DNA of 64,000 nt from Theobroma cacao (GCF_000208745.1 NC_030855.1:1650728-1714727), one strand, 5' to 3'. Counted from the stretch's first letter, positions 9,970 to 22,722 are shown. A program made the numbers and translations. Notes: generated by a model not told the origin, from the letters alone.

Positions 9970-11240
9970 TGGATACAAAAGATATACTTCTCATATGTGG
10001 TGGGGCATTTATCAATTTGGAGAAAACCATTTCAGAAAAGTAATTTCATCATTTAATGTCTTATACTCATGGTGATTGTTTGTTAAAATTGTGCTTTAGG
10101 CTATGGTTTAATTTCCTCTAACGTAAGATTCTTCTATCGGCTTTGGGGCACCTGTCCGTGCAAATAAGAAGAGCGGTAGCTTCACTACTATTTCAGTTAC
10201 ATCATCAATGCTGGAATCTCTGAGAATCAAAACTTAAGATGGTTAAGGAAACTGCATACTTTTCCATTGCCATTTCATATTTGTGTGGAAGGAAATTCTG
10301 GCTTCATTGTATATTTCTCTTAAAAAAGGATTTTCTTCACTATATCAGAAATGCAACCTCATGCTTGATTATGAACCTACAGGTTGAAAGTGATGATCTT
10401 ATTGCATATGGATTGATTCCTGAATTTATTGGGGGCTTTTCTATTTTAGTTAGCTTATCAGGTTTAAATGAGTATTAACTTGTTGAGGTGTGTTTTTCAT
10501 TTGATCTCATGTGTATTTTGCGGTAAGGCGTTGGACTAGTATATTGTTGTGAAAAGGGTCTTTACCTTTGATCTATACTTCAAAATAATTTCACACTTTT
10601 ATATCTGTTTTAAGAAGATAAAGAAAATATGACAGTTAATTATGAATATATAGGCCCTCATGAAGCCAAAAAATGCTTTTGGTAAGCAGTACAAGAAAAT
10701 GTTCAGCATGAATGGGGTAAGCTTTCCATCCTATTTTTTACTCTTCAAATAAAAACATAGTTTTTAATTGCATTAGTTTTAGTTGGGATTTACCCTTTCA
10801 ATTAGACAAGGAATTTTTTTAAAAAAAAGGTTACCTTTCTTGTGCTCATATACTCATGCATTTGAACAGATTCTAGACACCAAGATTGGAATCTTATGGT
10901 GTAAATGCAGTTTTGGATGATGAAGAAGCTGTTGGGTCAGCGGATGAAACAGGATGTGGAGCTAAAATTCCTTATGGTGATGGTGAGCTGGACAGGTTTC
11001 TTGCGAAAAGAACATTGAAGGATTTTGTGGTATGTTCTCCTGATGCACCCTCCTTGTAATTGTTGTCTAACTTTGAGCGTCTTTTTATTATTGTTTGTCC
11101 TATCTTTATTGATTTTTAAAGTGAAACATTTGAATTTCATTAAGTAAAACCTGTCAGGATTAAACAATTTTGAAACAATTTTTACAGACTTTGGAGAGAA
11201 ACATGATTTCGAAGGGTGTTCTAGCTGTAAGAGGACAATA
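9970..11240 (+). pseudogene. CLPX: CLPX-like pseudogene, copy I (ClpX ATPase C-terminal half)
   Basis: Broken copy of the organellar ClpX AAA+ unfoldase gene, introns retained. Exon remnants: about 9972-10039 (MDTKDILLICGGAFINLEKT), about 10127-10219 (DSSIGFGAPVRAN), 10383-10487 (VESDDLIAYGLIPEFIGGFS then a stop replacing the Asp-Gln of NEDQLVE), 10654-10716 (MKPKNAFGKQYKKMFSMNG), 10870-11029 (VNAVLDDEEAVGSADETGCG after a frameshift) and a start of another exon at 11188. The donor after exon 2 is CT instead of GT. The exon beginning VKLH in copy II is missing. Retained introns mean it arrived by segmental duplication, not retroposition. No Walker A region is present; it cannot encode ClpX. 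Confidence 0.8.
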
Positions 11241-11485
11241 ATTTAGATGGAGTTAAACAATTTTGAATATCATAGGGTCCTCAGTGTTTTGGGTTCAGTA
11301 TCATCTGGCGCATGGAATACAAATGCGTAATACATATTAATGGGATGTCACTGAAGCATGTTAAATTGTGTTGGTTTTATGTATATACAGTTTGAAGTCC
11401 ATCTATTACACTAAAAAGTTTGAAACTGCATTATCTGAAACTGTTCTGCTTTCAAAAGATGGAGAGAAAGAGAAAATTAAAAAAA
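11241..11485. other. Spacer after the CLPX-like pseudogene
   Basis: Non-coding, closely matching about 42180-42392 in the second unit, so it belongs to the duplicated block. Confidence 0.4.
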
Positions 11486-11984
11486 GGTTGAAGTTTGAAT
11501 TTGGTTCTTCTACCTAAATTCCATCCGTTTTAGTCCTTTATCTCAGTTCTAATCAATTTAGTTTACGCATTATTTATCTAAATTCCATAGTTTATGCATT
11601 AACTTAAAAGACGTGGTATTTTGGTGATAGTCTAACAGAGTGAGGTGGATTAGTTTTTTGGTTACATGACACATATATGTCTAAAAAACATCACATTTAA
11701 TTTTGATTAAATAACAATTAATATTTTTAAAAAATTTTAAAGATTAACTTTTAGTAGCTTTTATTAAAATTTAAAGTTTTTTTTTTGTACTAATGTGTGT
11801 CATGTGGTTAAAAAAGTTCAATTAACATATTATGTCATTAACAACATAGTAACTACGAAAGTTTAACACCATTATCGATTTTTCTTTAATCAACTTTTAA
11901 TAAGCTTAAATTCATTAAAATAGAGATAGAGGGATTAAAATCACTAAATTGAAATAGTATAAACATCAAATTCAGACTTCAACC
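11486..11984. mobile_element. MITE-like inverted-repeat element, copy I
   Basis: Begins GGTTGAAGTTTGAATTTGGT and ends with the near reverse complement (CAAATTCAGACTTCAACC). The inverted similarity continues inward ('ttttagtcctttatctcag' against 'agagatagagggattaaaat'). AT-rich, no ORF. The same element sits at the matching place in unit II (42393-42881), so it inserted before the duplication. Confidence 0.6.
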
Positions 11985-12129
11985 TAAAAGAAATCACAGT
12001 ATAGGACTTCAACTTGTAATCAAGTTGTGGTTGCATTGTAATTTTATTCAACTATGTAAGCTTTAAGAATGATTTCTTGTGTGAAACGTTTACTTAATTT
12101 AGCTTTTTCTTTTCTAAATGGTATGACAC

Positions 12130-12365
12130 AGTGCTTGAAGATGTTTGTTAGTAAGGTTGGTTGGCGACCTTACGGGAGAAAAGGGTACTAGCAGAGGCCC
12201 AAGTTGTAGGAGGAAATTGGGGGGATCTTGTGAACACTATTCAAGTCATATAGTGTAAATGTAGTTGGCTATTTAGGCTTATTCGATCAAATGGTAAAGC
12301 TGGGGTGATTCCTATAGAAATTTTAAGTTTGAGCCAGTGCTCTCACTTGTACCAAAAATGAAAAT
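12130..12365 (+). mobile_element. SINE-like short repeat, copy I
   Basis: About 235 bp from 'gtgcttgaagatgtttgt' to 'cacttgtaccaaaaatg'. Near its 3' end is a tRNA-like pol III promoter: an A-box-like 'gatcaaatggtaaagctggg' at 12284 and a B-box-like 'aagtttgagcc' at 12325-12335, spaced about as in tRNA genes. A related element occurs in quite different flanking sequence at 5610-5790 and 44255-44450, which argues for mobility. The tRNA-like part lying at the 3' side is unusual for a SINE, so this is tentative. Confidence 0.4.
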
Positions 12366-13675
12366 TAAATGTGTAAATAGTAGTTCTTCATGTGTTTATC
12401 ATTGTTAATCAGTCAGCAGAATTTTTGCTGGAAGATTAATCTGAATTTTTTCAAAATGCTGTAGTACTTTTTTCAAATAATCAATGATATTGTTATTGAT
12501 TAATATATCTGATTTTTCACTTTTATTTAATTGATTATTATTAGTGATTTACCATGAATAATGTTACAATGTAAACCATATATAATATTTATTAAAGTAA
12601 CATAATATGTTTGAAAGTAGGTGACCAATTAGTTTTATTGTTAATTATTATTTTAGTTTATGAATTTTTTATTTTTAAAGTTGTTATTTATTTATTTGGT
12701 AAGAATAAAGAGTAAAGAGTAAATGGAATTGAAATATTTTATATATAATTGTCAAAATTGAATATAATAGAAAGAATTTACTTTTTCCGTTTCATTAAAT
12801 ACTGTTTTGTTTGCCTATCTTTGATTGCTTTGAATTAATAAAGATTATTTGGTACATGATGTAATTATTTGTTTTAAAAACAATTACCCTTACATGATCT
12901 ATGAATGCAAGTTGATTAAATTTAACTCATTTGAATTTAGATGACCTGCTCAAATTTTACTTGATTTGATTTTAAAAATCAACAAATGATTCAAACACTA
13001 GCAAACAATTCATCCAAGATCTAAATTCATAATAATTGAAATCCAAATTATCTAAATTATCATTATTTAAAATTGATAAAATTTAAATTTCATAATAATC
13101 CAAACCCAAAATAATCAAAACTTTTATTATTCAAAATGATCCAACACAAAATGACTCAAGCCACTTGATTTCCATCTTATTAAACTAATAATAGAAACAA
13201 AATCAATGTATGCAAATAGTTGATAAAATTTGTAAACCACATTACATGTGAAAGGAAAATCATTAGCCTCTTTTCCGTTCTTAATAGGGAAGTTAGATGG
13301 GCTCATGTATCTCTTTCATTTCACCTAGTAATGGATTTAAAAAGGGTGAGAGAATAAAGGTCAAATCTATGGAGGAAGATTAAGATAATGCACTTGAATT
13401 TATACATGAATGAAACCCATATCCAATAAATATCTTTTTCTGTATTGAGTTTTTCTCCATTCAAAATTTAAAAATTTTCAACCCCTTTCATTTTATCACT
13501 TGCAATTTTAGCCCATATTACCATTTGAGCTCATCTATTCTTACAGGCTTGCAACTATCACAACAACAGTAATTCCCCTCTTCAAATATGATATTAAAAA
13601 AAATATTAGACGTATATATGTTACAAATTGGTGAATATATAACTTTGAATAACTTAAATATAACTAATAAAAATG
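12366..13675. repeat. AT-rich duplicated spacer
   Basis: No gene. 12370-12900 matches 43315-43840, and 12840-13570 matches about 45095-45860. 13190-13560 is also similar to the modules at 5900-6220 and 44580-44930. All of it is part of the large segmental repeat. Confidence 0.6.
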
Positions 13676-14082
13676 AATAAATACTCAAATAAGCCTCTGA
13701 ACTATATCAAGAAACTAAATTTAAGCCTTATACTCTTATGGTGTTCAAATAAATTTCTAAATTTTTATTTTTGATCAAATAAACCCCTTTCATTAACTGC
13801 TGACTAACTTTCGTTAGTCAATGGTACAATTGGCAACTTTTGATGCCACATCATCTGCCACGTGGCATGTTGATATCGAGATGACACATCAACATGCCAC
13901 ATGGCAAATGACATGGCATAAAAAATTATTGACTCGAAATTGGATTTTTTCCTTATCAAATGTCTAAAAATTATTGTTTAGGGATTTGAAACAAAAAATA
14001 AAAAAAACCTAACTATTTCAAACTGAGCACCCTCGTTTCGTAACTGATTACCATTTTCTTAATTAAAGCCATCATTCCTAAC
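13676..14082. mobile_element. Foldback element I, left arm
   Basis: Left arm of a long-inverted-repeat element, starting 'taaatactcaaataagcctc' and containing 'tgccacgtggcatgttga'. The right arm is at about 22262-22722. Unit II carries the same element uninterrupted (45950-46880). Bases 14065-14082 (aaagccatcattcctaac) are the left target copy of the LINE. Confidence 0.7.
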
Positions 14083-14101
14083 GAAGGGGGTAATAGGAGA
14101 G

Positions 14102-14834
14102 GTGATAGGGAACCAGCAATTTGCTTTTGTGCTTGGGAGGCAATTGGTGGATTGCGCGCTCATTGCAAACGAGGTTGTTGACATAATGAGAAATGATCGA
14201 GTGGGAGGTGTGTTCTTTAAAGTGGACTTCGAAAAAGCTTATGATATAGTGAGCTGGAGTTTTCTTGACTTCATTCTGAGCAAAATGGGGTTTAGGGCGA
14301 GATAGAGAGGGTGGATAAGAGCATGTATTTCCATTGCCAGGGTATCCGTGTTGGTTAACAGCGTACCGACACGACAATTTAGGATGAAAAGGGGATTAAG
14401 ACAAGGATGTCCCTTATCACCATTTTTATTTAATTGTGTCTTCTGAGGCATTTAGTGTATTGATGAGTAATGCAATGAGATTGCGATTTTGTAAAGGAAT
14501 TGAGGTCGGACATAAAGGATTGGTCATCTCTCACTTGCAGTTTGTAGATGATACAGTTATTATGTGTAGACTAGAGTGGGAATTAGTACACAACATCAAA
14601 AGGATCTTGATGAGTTTCCAATTAATTTTTGGGCTGAGGATAAATTTCCAAAAAAGTAGTCTGATCGGAGTAGGAACGGAGGAAAGGTTGGTGGCTGAAT
14701 GGGCGAGTAGGATTAGATGCAAAGTGGAGAAATTCCCCTCGAGGTACTTAAGCCTACCTTTGGGAGTTAGAAGTAATTCAAAAGAAATTTGGAAATTGGT
14801 GGTGGAGAAATTTGAGGCTAGACTTGCAAGATAG
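14102..14834 (+). pseudogene. LINE reverse transcriptase fragment
   Basis: Decayed RVT_1 domain. Two frames are needed: 14102-14305 and then 14436-14834, with stops and a frameshift between them. Metal-binding Asp of the KVDFEKAYD motif and the first Asp of FVDD are visible. Belongs to the LINE above and is cut by the LTR insertion at 14871. Confidence 0.85.
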
Positions 14835-14870
14835 AAAGGCAAAATGCTCTTGATTGGAAGCAAGGTAACA

Positions 14871-17800
14871 TGTCAAACCCTATTCTATAAAATAATTACG
14901 ACGTTATTTACATGCTCAATAGAATGTTTACATATTTAGGAAGTTCGAGGAGTCGTTAAAAGATGATATTGCCCCTAATGGTACCATTAAGTCAATTAAG
15001 CCTCGAACTAGTTCAAATAGGAATTTTAAGGTGAAATTAAGAGTTTCACAGTTAAGGGATGACTCAAAATGGTAATTCAAAATTCGAGGATCAATTTGGA
15101 GTCAAACCGGAATTTTCACTATCTAGGGGTAAAATGATCATTTTGCAATTTGAGGACAAAATGGAAATTTTAGAAAAAATTTTCTTAGCCCCATTTGACA
15201 TGTTTGAGTATGATATGAGTATTGAAGTACAATTGGAAGATTTAGCAATGAAAAATATGAGTTTTCGGTATTTTTAGAGTATAAGGGCAAAATGGTAATT
15301 TTACCATCCGGAATCGAAAATTTAATTTTTGAAAGGATTTTGATCAAATTTAATTATTTGGAGTGTGAAATGAGTATGAGGAGTGAAAATTATGCATTAT
15401 GGCAAATTTTCAAATTTTGGGACAAAAAAGGTAATTTTTAAAAAGTTTGGGGGGCAAAAGTGTAATTTTGAAAAATTTGCTCCACCAAAACTTTGAAAAA
15501 ATCTGAAAATTTCACTTAAGACTTGGATAAGTCAAAGGGAATTCATGGTGGAAAAAGTAGGACAAGTGGATGGGTAGAAAAAAAAAATGAATTAATAAAA
15601 TATTCAAAATATGAATAAAATAATATTATTTCATTAAACTAATAAAAAGGCATAAAAAAAAAAATCAGCCCATAACCCATTCTTCTTCTTCAACATTCGG
15701 CCAAGCAAGAAACAAGAGAGAGAGAGGAGAAAATAAAACCCTAGCCAAGAAATTTAAAGGGAAAATAGGTGGAAATTCAAAAATCAAGAAAAAAAAGGTA
15801 ACATTTCTTAAATTTGTCTTGTGCTTTACCTTTCCCATGCATTTTCCATCATTTTTCATGGTTGAATCATGTGATTTGAGGATGATTTGAATTCTGGTCA
15901 TATGGGTTTAGAGAGAGAAAGTTGTTAGATAAATTTGATTTTGAGCTATGTTAGTGTTTAGTGTTAGTTTAGCATGTTTATGAGTAAAACAACAAGAAAA
16001 ATATTTATCTTCTCCATGAATTTCCCTAGGCCGAATCTAGCCAATGGTATGTGAGGATGAGGTTGACTTTATTTTAAGAGAATTGGGTGGAAAAATGATG
16101 AATTATGAGGTTGGAAATTAAATGGGAATTTTCGGTGCAATAAATTGAAATTTTTACCCACTAGGGGTAAAAGCGTAATTTATAGTCCGGACTGATAAAT
16201 TGGACCAAATTCACAGTCATTGAGGTATTGTGGATATAATTGGATAATTGAAATTGAAATGGATGGAATTGGAGTCGAATTGGGGATTTTAGGAATTTAC
16301 ACCGTGTATAGGCGAGTTAGGTCGGACACCGCAATTAAGCGATTGTCTAGACATTTCAAATCCTATCTAGTGCATACGCATGGATAAGAGCCTGAAATAA
16401 TTTATGATAAATTGACACAATTTATTGAATTTTGTGTCATGGATTATGGATAGGTGGTGAGTCAATTGTTTCGGGTAAGAGACTGCACCCGAGGGCGGAG
16501 GATAGGAGTATTTCTACTCCTAATACTGTGAGTAAACTTATTATCATTTAATTTATCTAAGGTAGTTTTTATGAAATTTTATAAATTTTATGAAAAATGG
16601 ATTTAAAAAGGATAAATTTCGTGTTTTATAAATAAATGTGTTTTTATAAAATGGTTTTATAAATTGTTTGAAATTAATGATGAATTTAATTTTTTTTAAA
16701 TAGAGTACATGGAGACTGTGGTTGTTAAGTATGAATTGTATTTTTAATTCAAATGGCTTATGATAGTGTGAGCATGCTTGGCTGGTTTATTGTAATGAAA
16801 TTATATGAATTGTGGTTTGCCGTGCAAATTAGTTATTATAAAAAAATTGCCTTGTTATGCTGTTAAACTATTTTATGATTATGGTGGAGCTAACCTACAT
16901 TGCAGTGGCTGGTTCTGTGGACCATCCTATTAGAGGGGCTCGGTAAACCCGACTAATTTATTTTACCTCTGTGGGAGAGGCGCATAGGGTAACTCTTGTG
17001 GAGGGGTTTGAGTCCACTTCACGCTTTACCACCACGTGAAAGTGAGGTTCAGCCAATACCAAGGGACAGCTGTTTTATATGAATAAGTCGTTTTAACAGC
17101 CTTGGCGGACTCGAGTGGATGCTTTGATGACGATCAAGTATCCCCGAGGATGAGTTTTGGCATGAGCCAAATTTTATGAGAAACATAAGCCTTGAAAATC
17201 ATTTTAATTGAATTATAATTGTTTTCATGGGATGGAATAAATTTCTAAGTTATGAAATGCATATTGGGATGGGATATTTTATTGTCTCCATTTACTCGGC
17301 TTTAGATACTTTAGATGGTATCTGTTTATTCACTGGGATTATAAAATCTCACCCCTTCTTCCTATATATTTTTCAAGCTCAGGACAGTTTGTAAATAGTC
17401 GAGTAGGACGAGAACTAAGCTCGAAACTGCATTATAGAAAGTAAGAGTTCACAGTATTACATCCTCTTGGTCAATTGGGGCCCACGTGTCATTGCAGATC
17501 AAATCTTATATTTTGGTTATCTGTATTTCTATTCATACAATTTTTACTTTACTTTCATGTGCGAAAAAAAATTATTTACGAATATTTCTATAAAAATTTA
17601 TTTTATGAGAAAATAGAATATTTTATTTACTATTTTTGAATAGTACTAGTTGTCAACAATTTTCTTTTAAATGAACGTTTTAGATATCAAAACTTATTTC
17701 TAAGTATGAAATATGCGTTTCCACCTAATTATTGCATTTTTAACCTGTCTCAAAATTTTAGAGGAAAATGACAAAAACGCCCCTATAAGGTAGAAATTAA

Positions 17801-17995
17801 AATTTTATTGTTTTTGGACGAAAAAAATGATCTGTATTGTTTTAAAACATGATTTTTTGTAACGGTAAATCACAGGGTAGGTGAGAAACTGATACGAGAG
17901 CCTTGCGAGGTCTCGATAGGGTACTCGGAAGATGAGTGCCTATCAGGACATCGAGGCGGTTGTCACGAACTCGAAGGTGGTTCCGGGTCGTGACA
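14871..17995 (+). mobile_element. Solo Gypsy-type LTR (copy A) inside the LINE
   Basis: 3125 bp, starts TGTCAAACCC and ends GGGTCGTGACA, with a perfect 5-bp target duplication taaca at 14866-14870 and 17996-18000. The LINE reading frame resumes on the other side. The ending is one commonly found at Gypsy LTRs just before the Met-tRNA primer site. No gag or pol is inside, so it is a solo LTR left by LTR-LTR recombination. Small ORFs within it have no recognisable domain. Two relatives lie at 35963-38692 and 55062-57740. Confidence 0.88.
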
Positions 17996-18000
17996 TAACA

Positions 18001-19740
18001 CCTATCAAATCTATGCTTGCCAGTCTTCCTAACTTGTACATGTCTCTTTTTCAAATGCCGATAGGGGTAAGATAGGAACTAGAAAAGATAAAAAGAAGAT
18101 TTATCTAGAGTGGGACCCAAGATGTTAAAAAAATCTGCTATATTGATTGGAGCTCCATTTGCACCTATAAAGAGTTTGGAGGGTTAGGGTGGGTCGATCT
18201 TCAACTTAAAAATAAGGCTCTACTCAATAAGTGGATCTAGAGGTTTGGCAATGAGAAGGACAACCTTTGGAGGAGGGTTTTGGTTGACAAAAAGGGTGGC
18301 GATCATGGTGATCTTCTTCCTGAACGAAAAAATGCATGCAAACAATCCTATATTTAAGGAAACATTACAAAGCCTATAACGCTTGAAGGTGATGAACACA
18401 TAACACTGAGGGAGGGAATTGGCTACATTATAGGAGAAGGAAAAAACGTGCACTTTTGGACGGAGGAATGGATAAAATGGAGGATTCTGAAAAAAGATTT
18501 CCTGAGGATTTTTGCGTTAGCTACTAACAAAGAAGGCAAAGTGAAAGAGTTTGGTGTTTGGGTTGATGGCTTATGGCAGTGGAGGATTAAATTGAGACGC
18601 ATGTTATTTGGGTGGGAGAAAGAGCAGCGGGAAAATTTACTGAAAGTCATAATGGAGAACCCAGTGATAAGTGGGTATGATGATAAGGTGATTTGGAAAG
18701 GGAGTACAAGTGGGGAGTATTTGGTGAGCTCATTTTGTAGAACAATGGCATCTAAGGAAAAAACCTCAGATGATATTTGGAAAAAGGTCTAAACCAGAGC
18801 TACTCTATTGAAAGTTGAAATTTTCTACTAGAGGGTAATCAGGGGTAGGGTAGCAGTTAAAGCGAAATTGGTGAAAATAAGGTTATTGAGAGAAGATTTA
18901 GCTCTTTGTATGCTTTGCCAAGAAAGGAGGAAACAGTTGATCATCTCTTCTTTGAATGCAAAGAAAGTTGAAAAATCTGGACTAGATAAGGGTGTAGATG
19001 GGGTATACAATGGGCAACGCACTCAAAGGCGTATTTCTTCCTCCTTGGTTGGGGAGAGCTAAATAGATATGGGGATAAAAAAATATGAAATCTAGCAGTT
19101 TTTGTGATTATTTGGACTATTTGGTTAATGAGAAATGACATAGTCTTCCAAGGTAAGGTTTGGGATGGAAAACAATGTTTAGACTTGGTAATGGCTAGAG
19201 TTACGTGGTGGACAAAGGCTAGATGGCCAGAGAAATGCCATCAAACAGTAGAACAGTCTAGGAACTTTGATATTGATAAAGCTAAAATTAGAAATGAGAA
19301 CAAGAAAGAAAAGATGAAGTGGCAACCACCAAAGAAGGGATCCCTCAAGTTTAATGTAGATGGTGCAACAAGGGGTATGTCGGGGCAAGCAACTATAGGA
19401 AGGGTCCTTAGAGATGAAGGGGGGGCTATCAAAGTGATGTTCTTGAAATTTATTAGAATAGCGGATGCAAACACAGCAGAGGTTCTAGCAATTAGAGAAG
19501 CCTTCAAGATTTTTGGAGCTTCTAAATGGGTGAGGAGTCATGTGTTAATAGTGGAGAGCAACTCAAGCAATGCAGTGAGTTGGTTATACAACCTTGAAAA
19601 AGCGCCATGAAATTTACGAAAGGAGTTGTTGATTCTGGAGGAGATTAAAAGAAAAATAGGTGAGTATAAGGTTATTAAAATTAGTAGGGAAATAGGATGG
19701 TTGATGAGTTGGCAAAATCAGGAGTTATGAAGGAAGAGGA
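18001..19740 (+). pseudogene. LINE C-terminal part: zf-RVT and RNase H fragments
   Basis: Open pieces at 18448-18792 (NVHFWTEEW, VIWKGSTSGEYLVSSF), about 18850-18990 (KAKLVKIRLLREDLALCMLC) and 19104-19610 (LIIWTIWLMRNDIVFQ-like, then LKFNVDGATRG, AEVLAIREAFKIF). This is the usual end of plant L1-type ORF2: the zinc-binding zf-RVT motif and an RVT_3 RNase H. Several stops; non-functional. Confidence 0.8.
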
Positions 19741-21771
19741 GATGTTGTTTTGTTGTGAATAAAAGGGTTGGAAAAGAAGGAAAAGGACTGGGAGGAAGAG
19801 CAGTGATTCTTCCTTTTTCTCCCACTCATGCTTAGGCGTGTAGTTTCTAACACAACCTGAGTTGATTGCTTTCTAACAAGTGTGCGAAATGTGTGAAGGT
19901 GGTTTGCTGGGAGTTAGTTGCTTCTTTGGTAGAGTAAAGGAGATTTTTCATTTAGAGCCATTTCTTAAGTAAGGAGGCTTTTATCACTTGGTGCCAGGTT
20001 CTAAGAGAGTTTTTCAGTTTCTGTAATGGATCCCATGAAATAATATGGCATAAAAGCTTTGGAAAAAAAGAAAAAAAAAGAGGAAAAAGAAAGGAAAAGA
20101 GCTTGGAAAAAAGATAATTTAGTGGAAAAATAATAAAGAAAAGAAAAAAAAAAGAGGAAGGAAGAGAGAGGAGAGGAAAAAATGGAAAAAGAATAAAAGG
20201 AAAAAAGATACGAAAAAAAGAAAGAGAAAAGAAAAAGTTACAAATATCTTAAGGCAAAGTTGAAAAGGTCCCATATCTTCTCAAAGGTTTGTGGATGAGG
20301 GAGGGTGGGGTTCGAGTTCATTGTGGGAGTGTTTGTTGGTTGGGGCAGGTAAGTGGTTTCATAAGGCATAATTTATTTCCTCTTGAGTTTGTGCTTGTTT
20401 GCTTGTCATGGATGGTTCCTTCAAGGTCTAGAAAGGAAATGATGGTCTTTTGATTAGTTGATAGGGATTAGTGGGGAAAGTGGGGTCATGAGAGATTTAC
20501 TTGCTTTTGATTTATTGTTTCCTTCTCTAGTTTTTCGGCCTTAGGTTTTCTGAGGGTGAGGTTAAGAGTAAGGTAGGTGTTTTAGTTTTCATAAACACTA
20601 TGTTAACATCTTTGGTCCTTAACGCTTGGGATGGATGAAACGAAAAGGAAGGAAAAAAAGAAAAAAGTAATAGTAAAAAAAAAAAGAGAGATAGGGAGAG
20701 AGAAGAAAAAAAGAGAAAAAGGGATAGGAAAATTTGTCATGACCAAACCGAAGGAAAGAGAGTGGAAAAGGAAAAAGAGAAAAAAAAAAGGAAAAAATAA
20801 GAGAAAAGAGAAAAGGAAAAATGAAGTAAAAAAAAAGAAAAAAGTGGAAAAAAGAGGAAAAGGTTAATAAGAAGAGAGGTGGAACGGATAGGTATAAAGG
20901 TGTGAGTTTATCCTTATCCTTATCATCTTCCTCAAGTATCTGTGCTTCTTATGCTCTTTGTGTGTGCTGAGAGAATCAAGTTGTTTCTTTTTGAGCCATC
21001 CAAGGCAAAGGTTAGGCCATCAAGCACGGTGGTTCGCCTGTTTGAGTCTCACGGTTGCTTCAGATGGTGTGCCATGGTTTTATGGAGGATTCGATTCTGG
21101 ATGATACACTTCAAAGAAGCTGTGAGAGGCAACTCTTATGAAGGTTCGTGAGCTGTTGAGGGAGTTATGACACTTAATCGATGATTAGAGACTATCATGA
21201 TAGTGGAAAAGTAAAGTGTTGGTGTATGGTAGCTGGTATGTGTAAGGGATATCTTGGTCAGTTGAAATGAACCTGAAGGACAAAAGCGAGAACACGTTGT
21301 GGAGGAAACTTTGGTGGATTGTGAGAAGTCAGGTCCATGGTTGTTCGTGGGATGTAGAAGGGAAAATTATCAAAGAAGTAAGAGGGAAGTTTGCTATTGG
21401 TGGCTTCATGGTGTGACCTTTGTTTTGCCTATCTTGATAGACTCGAGGGGGTTTCGACTAGAATATTTCTTCTGTTTGAATCGAAAATGTATTGGTCAGG
21501 GCCATAGACGCTCTTCTTCGTTTTTCACTCTGCTTGAGTTTTGTAGTTTTTGATTTTTGTGTAGGGGCTTTTGTTTTCAGAACACTGCGTGTCTGTGAGA
21601 TTTGGTATGTTGAGATACTACGAAGTGCTCTATGAGCGGCTGCTACTTTTGTAATTGTACAAAATAGGCTTTTTCCAAGGTAGTGTTATGCTGACAGGAG
21701 TCTCCATGCTTGAGACTCCTCATGACATTACAACTTATCTACAATAAAACTTATCTTTCAAAAAAAAAAAA
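19741..21771 (+). repeat. LINE 3' region with two polypurine expansions
   Basis: Roughly 2 kb of non-coding 3' sequence up to the poly-A. Two G/A-only stretches, about 20045-20245 and 20630-20870, produce long Lys/Glu/Arg-rich open frames with no domain. The end ('ggagtctccatgcttgagac', 'ataaaacttatctttc', poly-A) is typical of this LINE family. Confidence 0.6.
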
Positions 21772-22722
21772 AAAGCCATCATTCCTAACAAAAAAAAACT
21801 TAATCCAACTTTTCCAGTTCGATTAAAACCATTATTGCTCGACTGAAAGTTGGTGTAGAGAAATCCGATAATACTAGAAATGATTTTGAGAAGAGAAAGA
21901 GTAAAGTTGAACATACAATATGTATAATACTGAAACTAGCAAAGACACATAATGTTATTCCATGATAAAAGAAAGTAAAATCTTTTTCTTCTCTTTCCTA
22001 GAATTTGTAAAAGAAAGTCAAATCTTTCACTTCTTTTCCCTAGAATCTATAAGGGAAATCTGATGTTGTTTTCTTCTTTAAAATCTGTAAAGAAAATCTA
22101 ATGGTGTTGAATTTTATTTATTAACAATAATAGATTCTCTCTCCATGTCTTTTATAGTTTTTGAAAATTTAAAATTACCTAAAGAACGGTTTTTAAAAGA
22201 GGAATAGAAATTTTAGATAAGGAGAAGACATTTTGACTATAAAATACGTTGGGTTTAAAAAATATTGAAGAAAGTGAAGGTTTTTTTTTTTGTTAGGAAT
22301 GACGATTTTAATTAAGAAGATTGTAATCAGTTAAGAAATGATGGTAATCAGATTAAAGCAATTAGTTTTTTTTTTTAATTTTGCTATTTAAAATTTCTAA
22401 CCAATAATTTTTGTACATTTGGATGAATAAACAAGGAAAAAACTCAATTTCTAGTCAACAATTTTTTATGTCAGGTCATTTACCACATGGCATTGATGTC
22501 ATTAAGATGACACAACAACATGCCACGTGGAAAATGACATGGCATAAAATATTGTTGATTGTACCATTGACTAATGGAAGTTAATCAACGGTTAATCTAA
22601 AGGACTTATTTGATTTAAAATAAAAATTTAAAGATTTATTTGAATGCAATAAAAAGATAAGATCTAAATTGACTTTCTTGATATAGTTTGGGAGCTAATT
22701 TGTGTATTTAGCCAATTTCACT
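21772..22722. mobile_element. Foldback element I, spacer and right arm
   Basis: Starts with the LINE right target copy (21772-21789). The right arm, about 22262-22722, is the reverse complement of the left arm at 13676-14082 ('gttaggaatgacgattttaa', 'acatgccacgtggaaaatga', 'gactttcttgatatagtttg'). The spacer between is about 470 bp, considerably longer than in the unit II element, and has no ORF. Confidence 0.7.

Larger units (their letters stand above)
14083..21771 (+). mobile_element. 5'-truncated L1-type LINE with poly-A, split by a solo LTR
   Basis: Flanked by an 18-bp duplication, aaagccatcattcctaac, at 14065-14082 and 21772-21789, with a poly-A run ending at 21771: textbook target-primed insertion. 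About 4.6 kb of LINE remains after removing the nested LTR. Domains in order: reverse transcriptase ([53 protein letters not shown]), an interruption by the LTR at 14871-17995, then SMLASLPNLYMSLFQMPIG and GGLGWVDLQLKNKALLNKW, a zinc-binding zf-RVT remnant (about 18860-18980) and RNase H (FNVDGATRG, AEVLAIREA). The FVDD box replaces the usual FADD/YADD, the RNase H ESDS-type motif reads ESNS, and several stops and frameshifts show it is dead. The 5' endonuclease region was never copied. Confidence 0.9.

Noticed and set aside
10239..10478. 79-codon ORF over the CLPX intron and exon
   Set aside because: Reads through an intron whose donor is mutated; only the VESDDL part is ancestral coding sequence.
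12284..12335. A genuine tRNA gene
   Set aside because: A- and B-box-like motifs are present, but I see no cloverleaf or acceptor stem; a SINE-like origin fits better.
20631..20867. Lys-rich 78-codon frame
   Set aside because: Polypurine expansion in the LINE 3' region; no domain and no codon structure.
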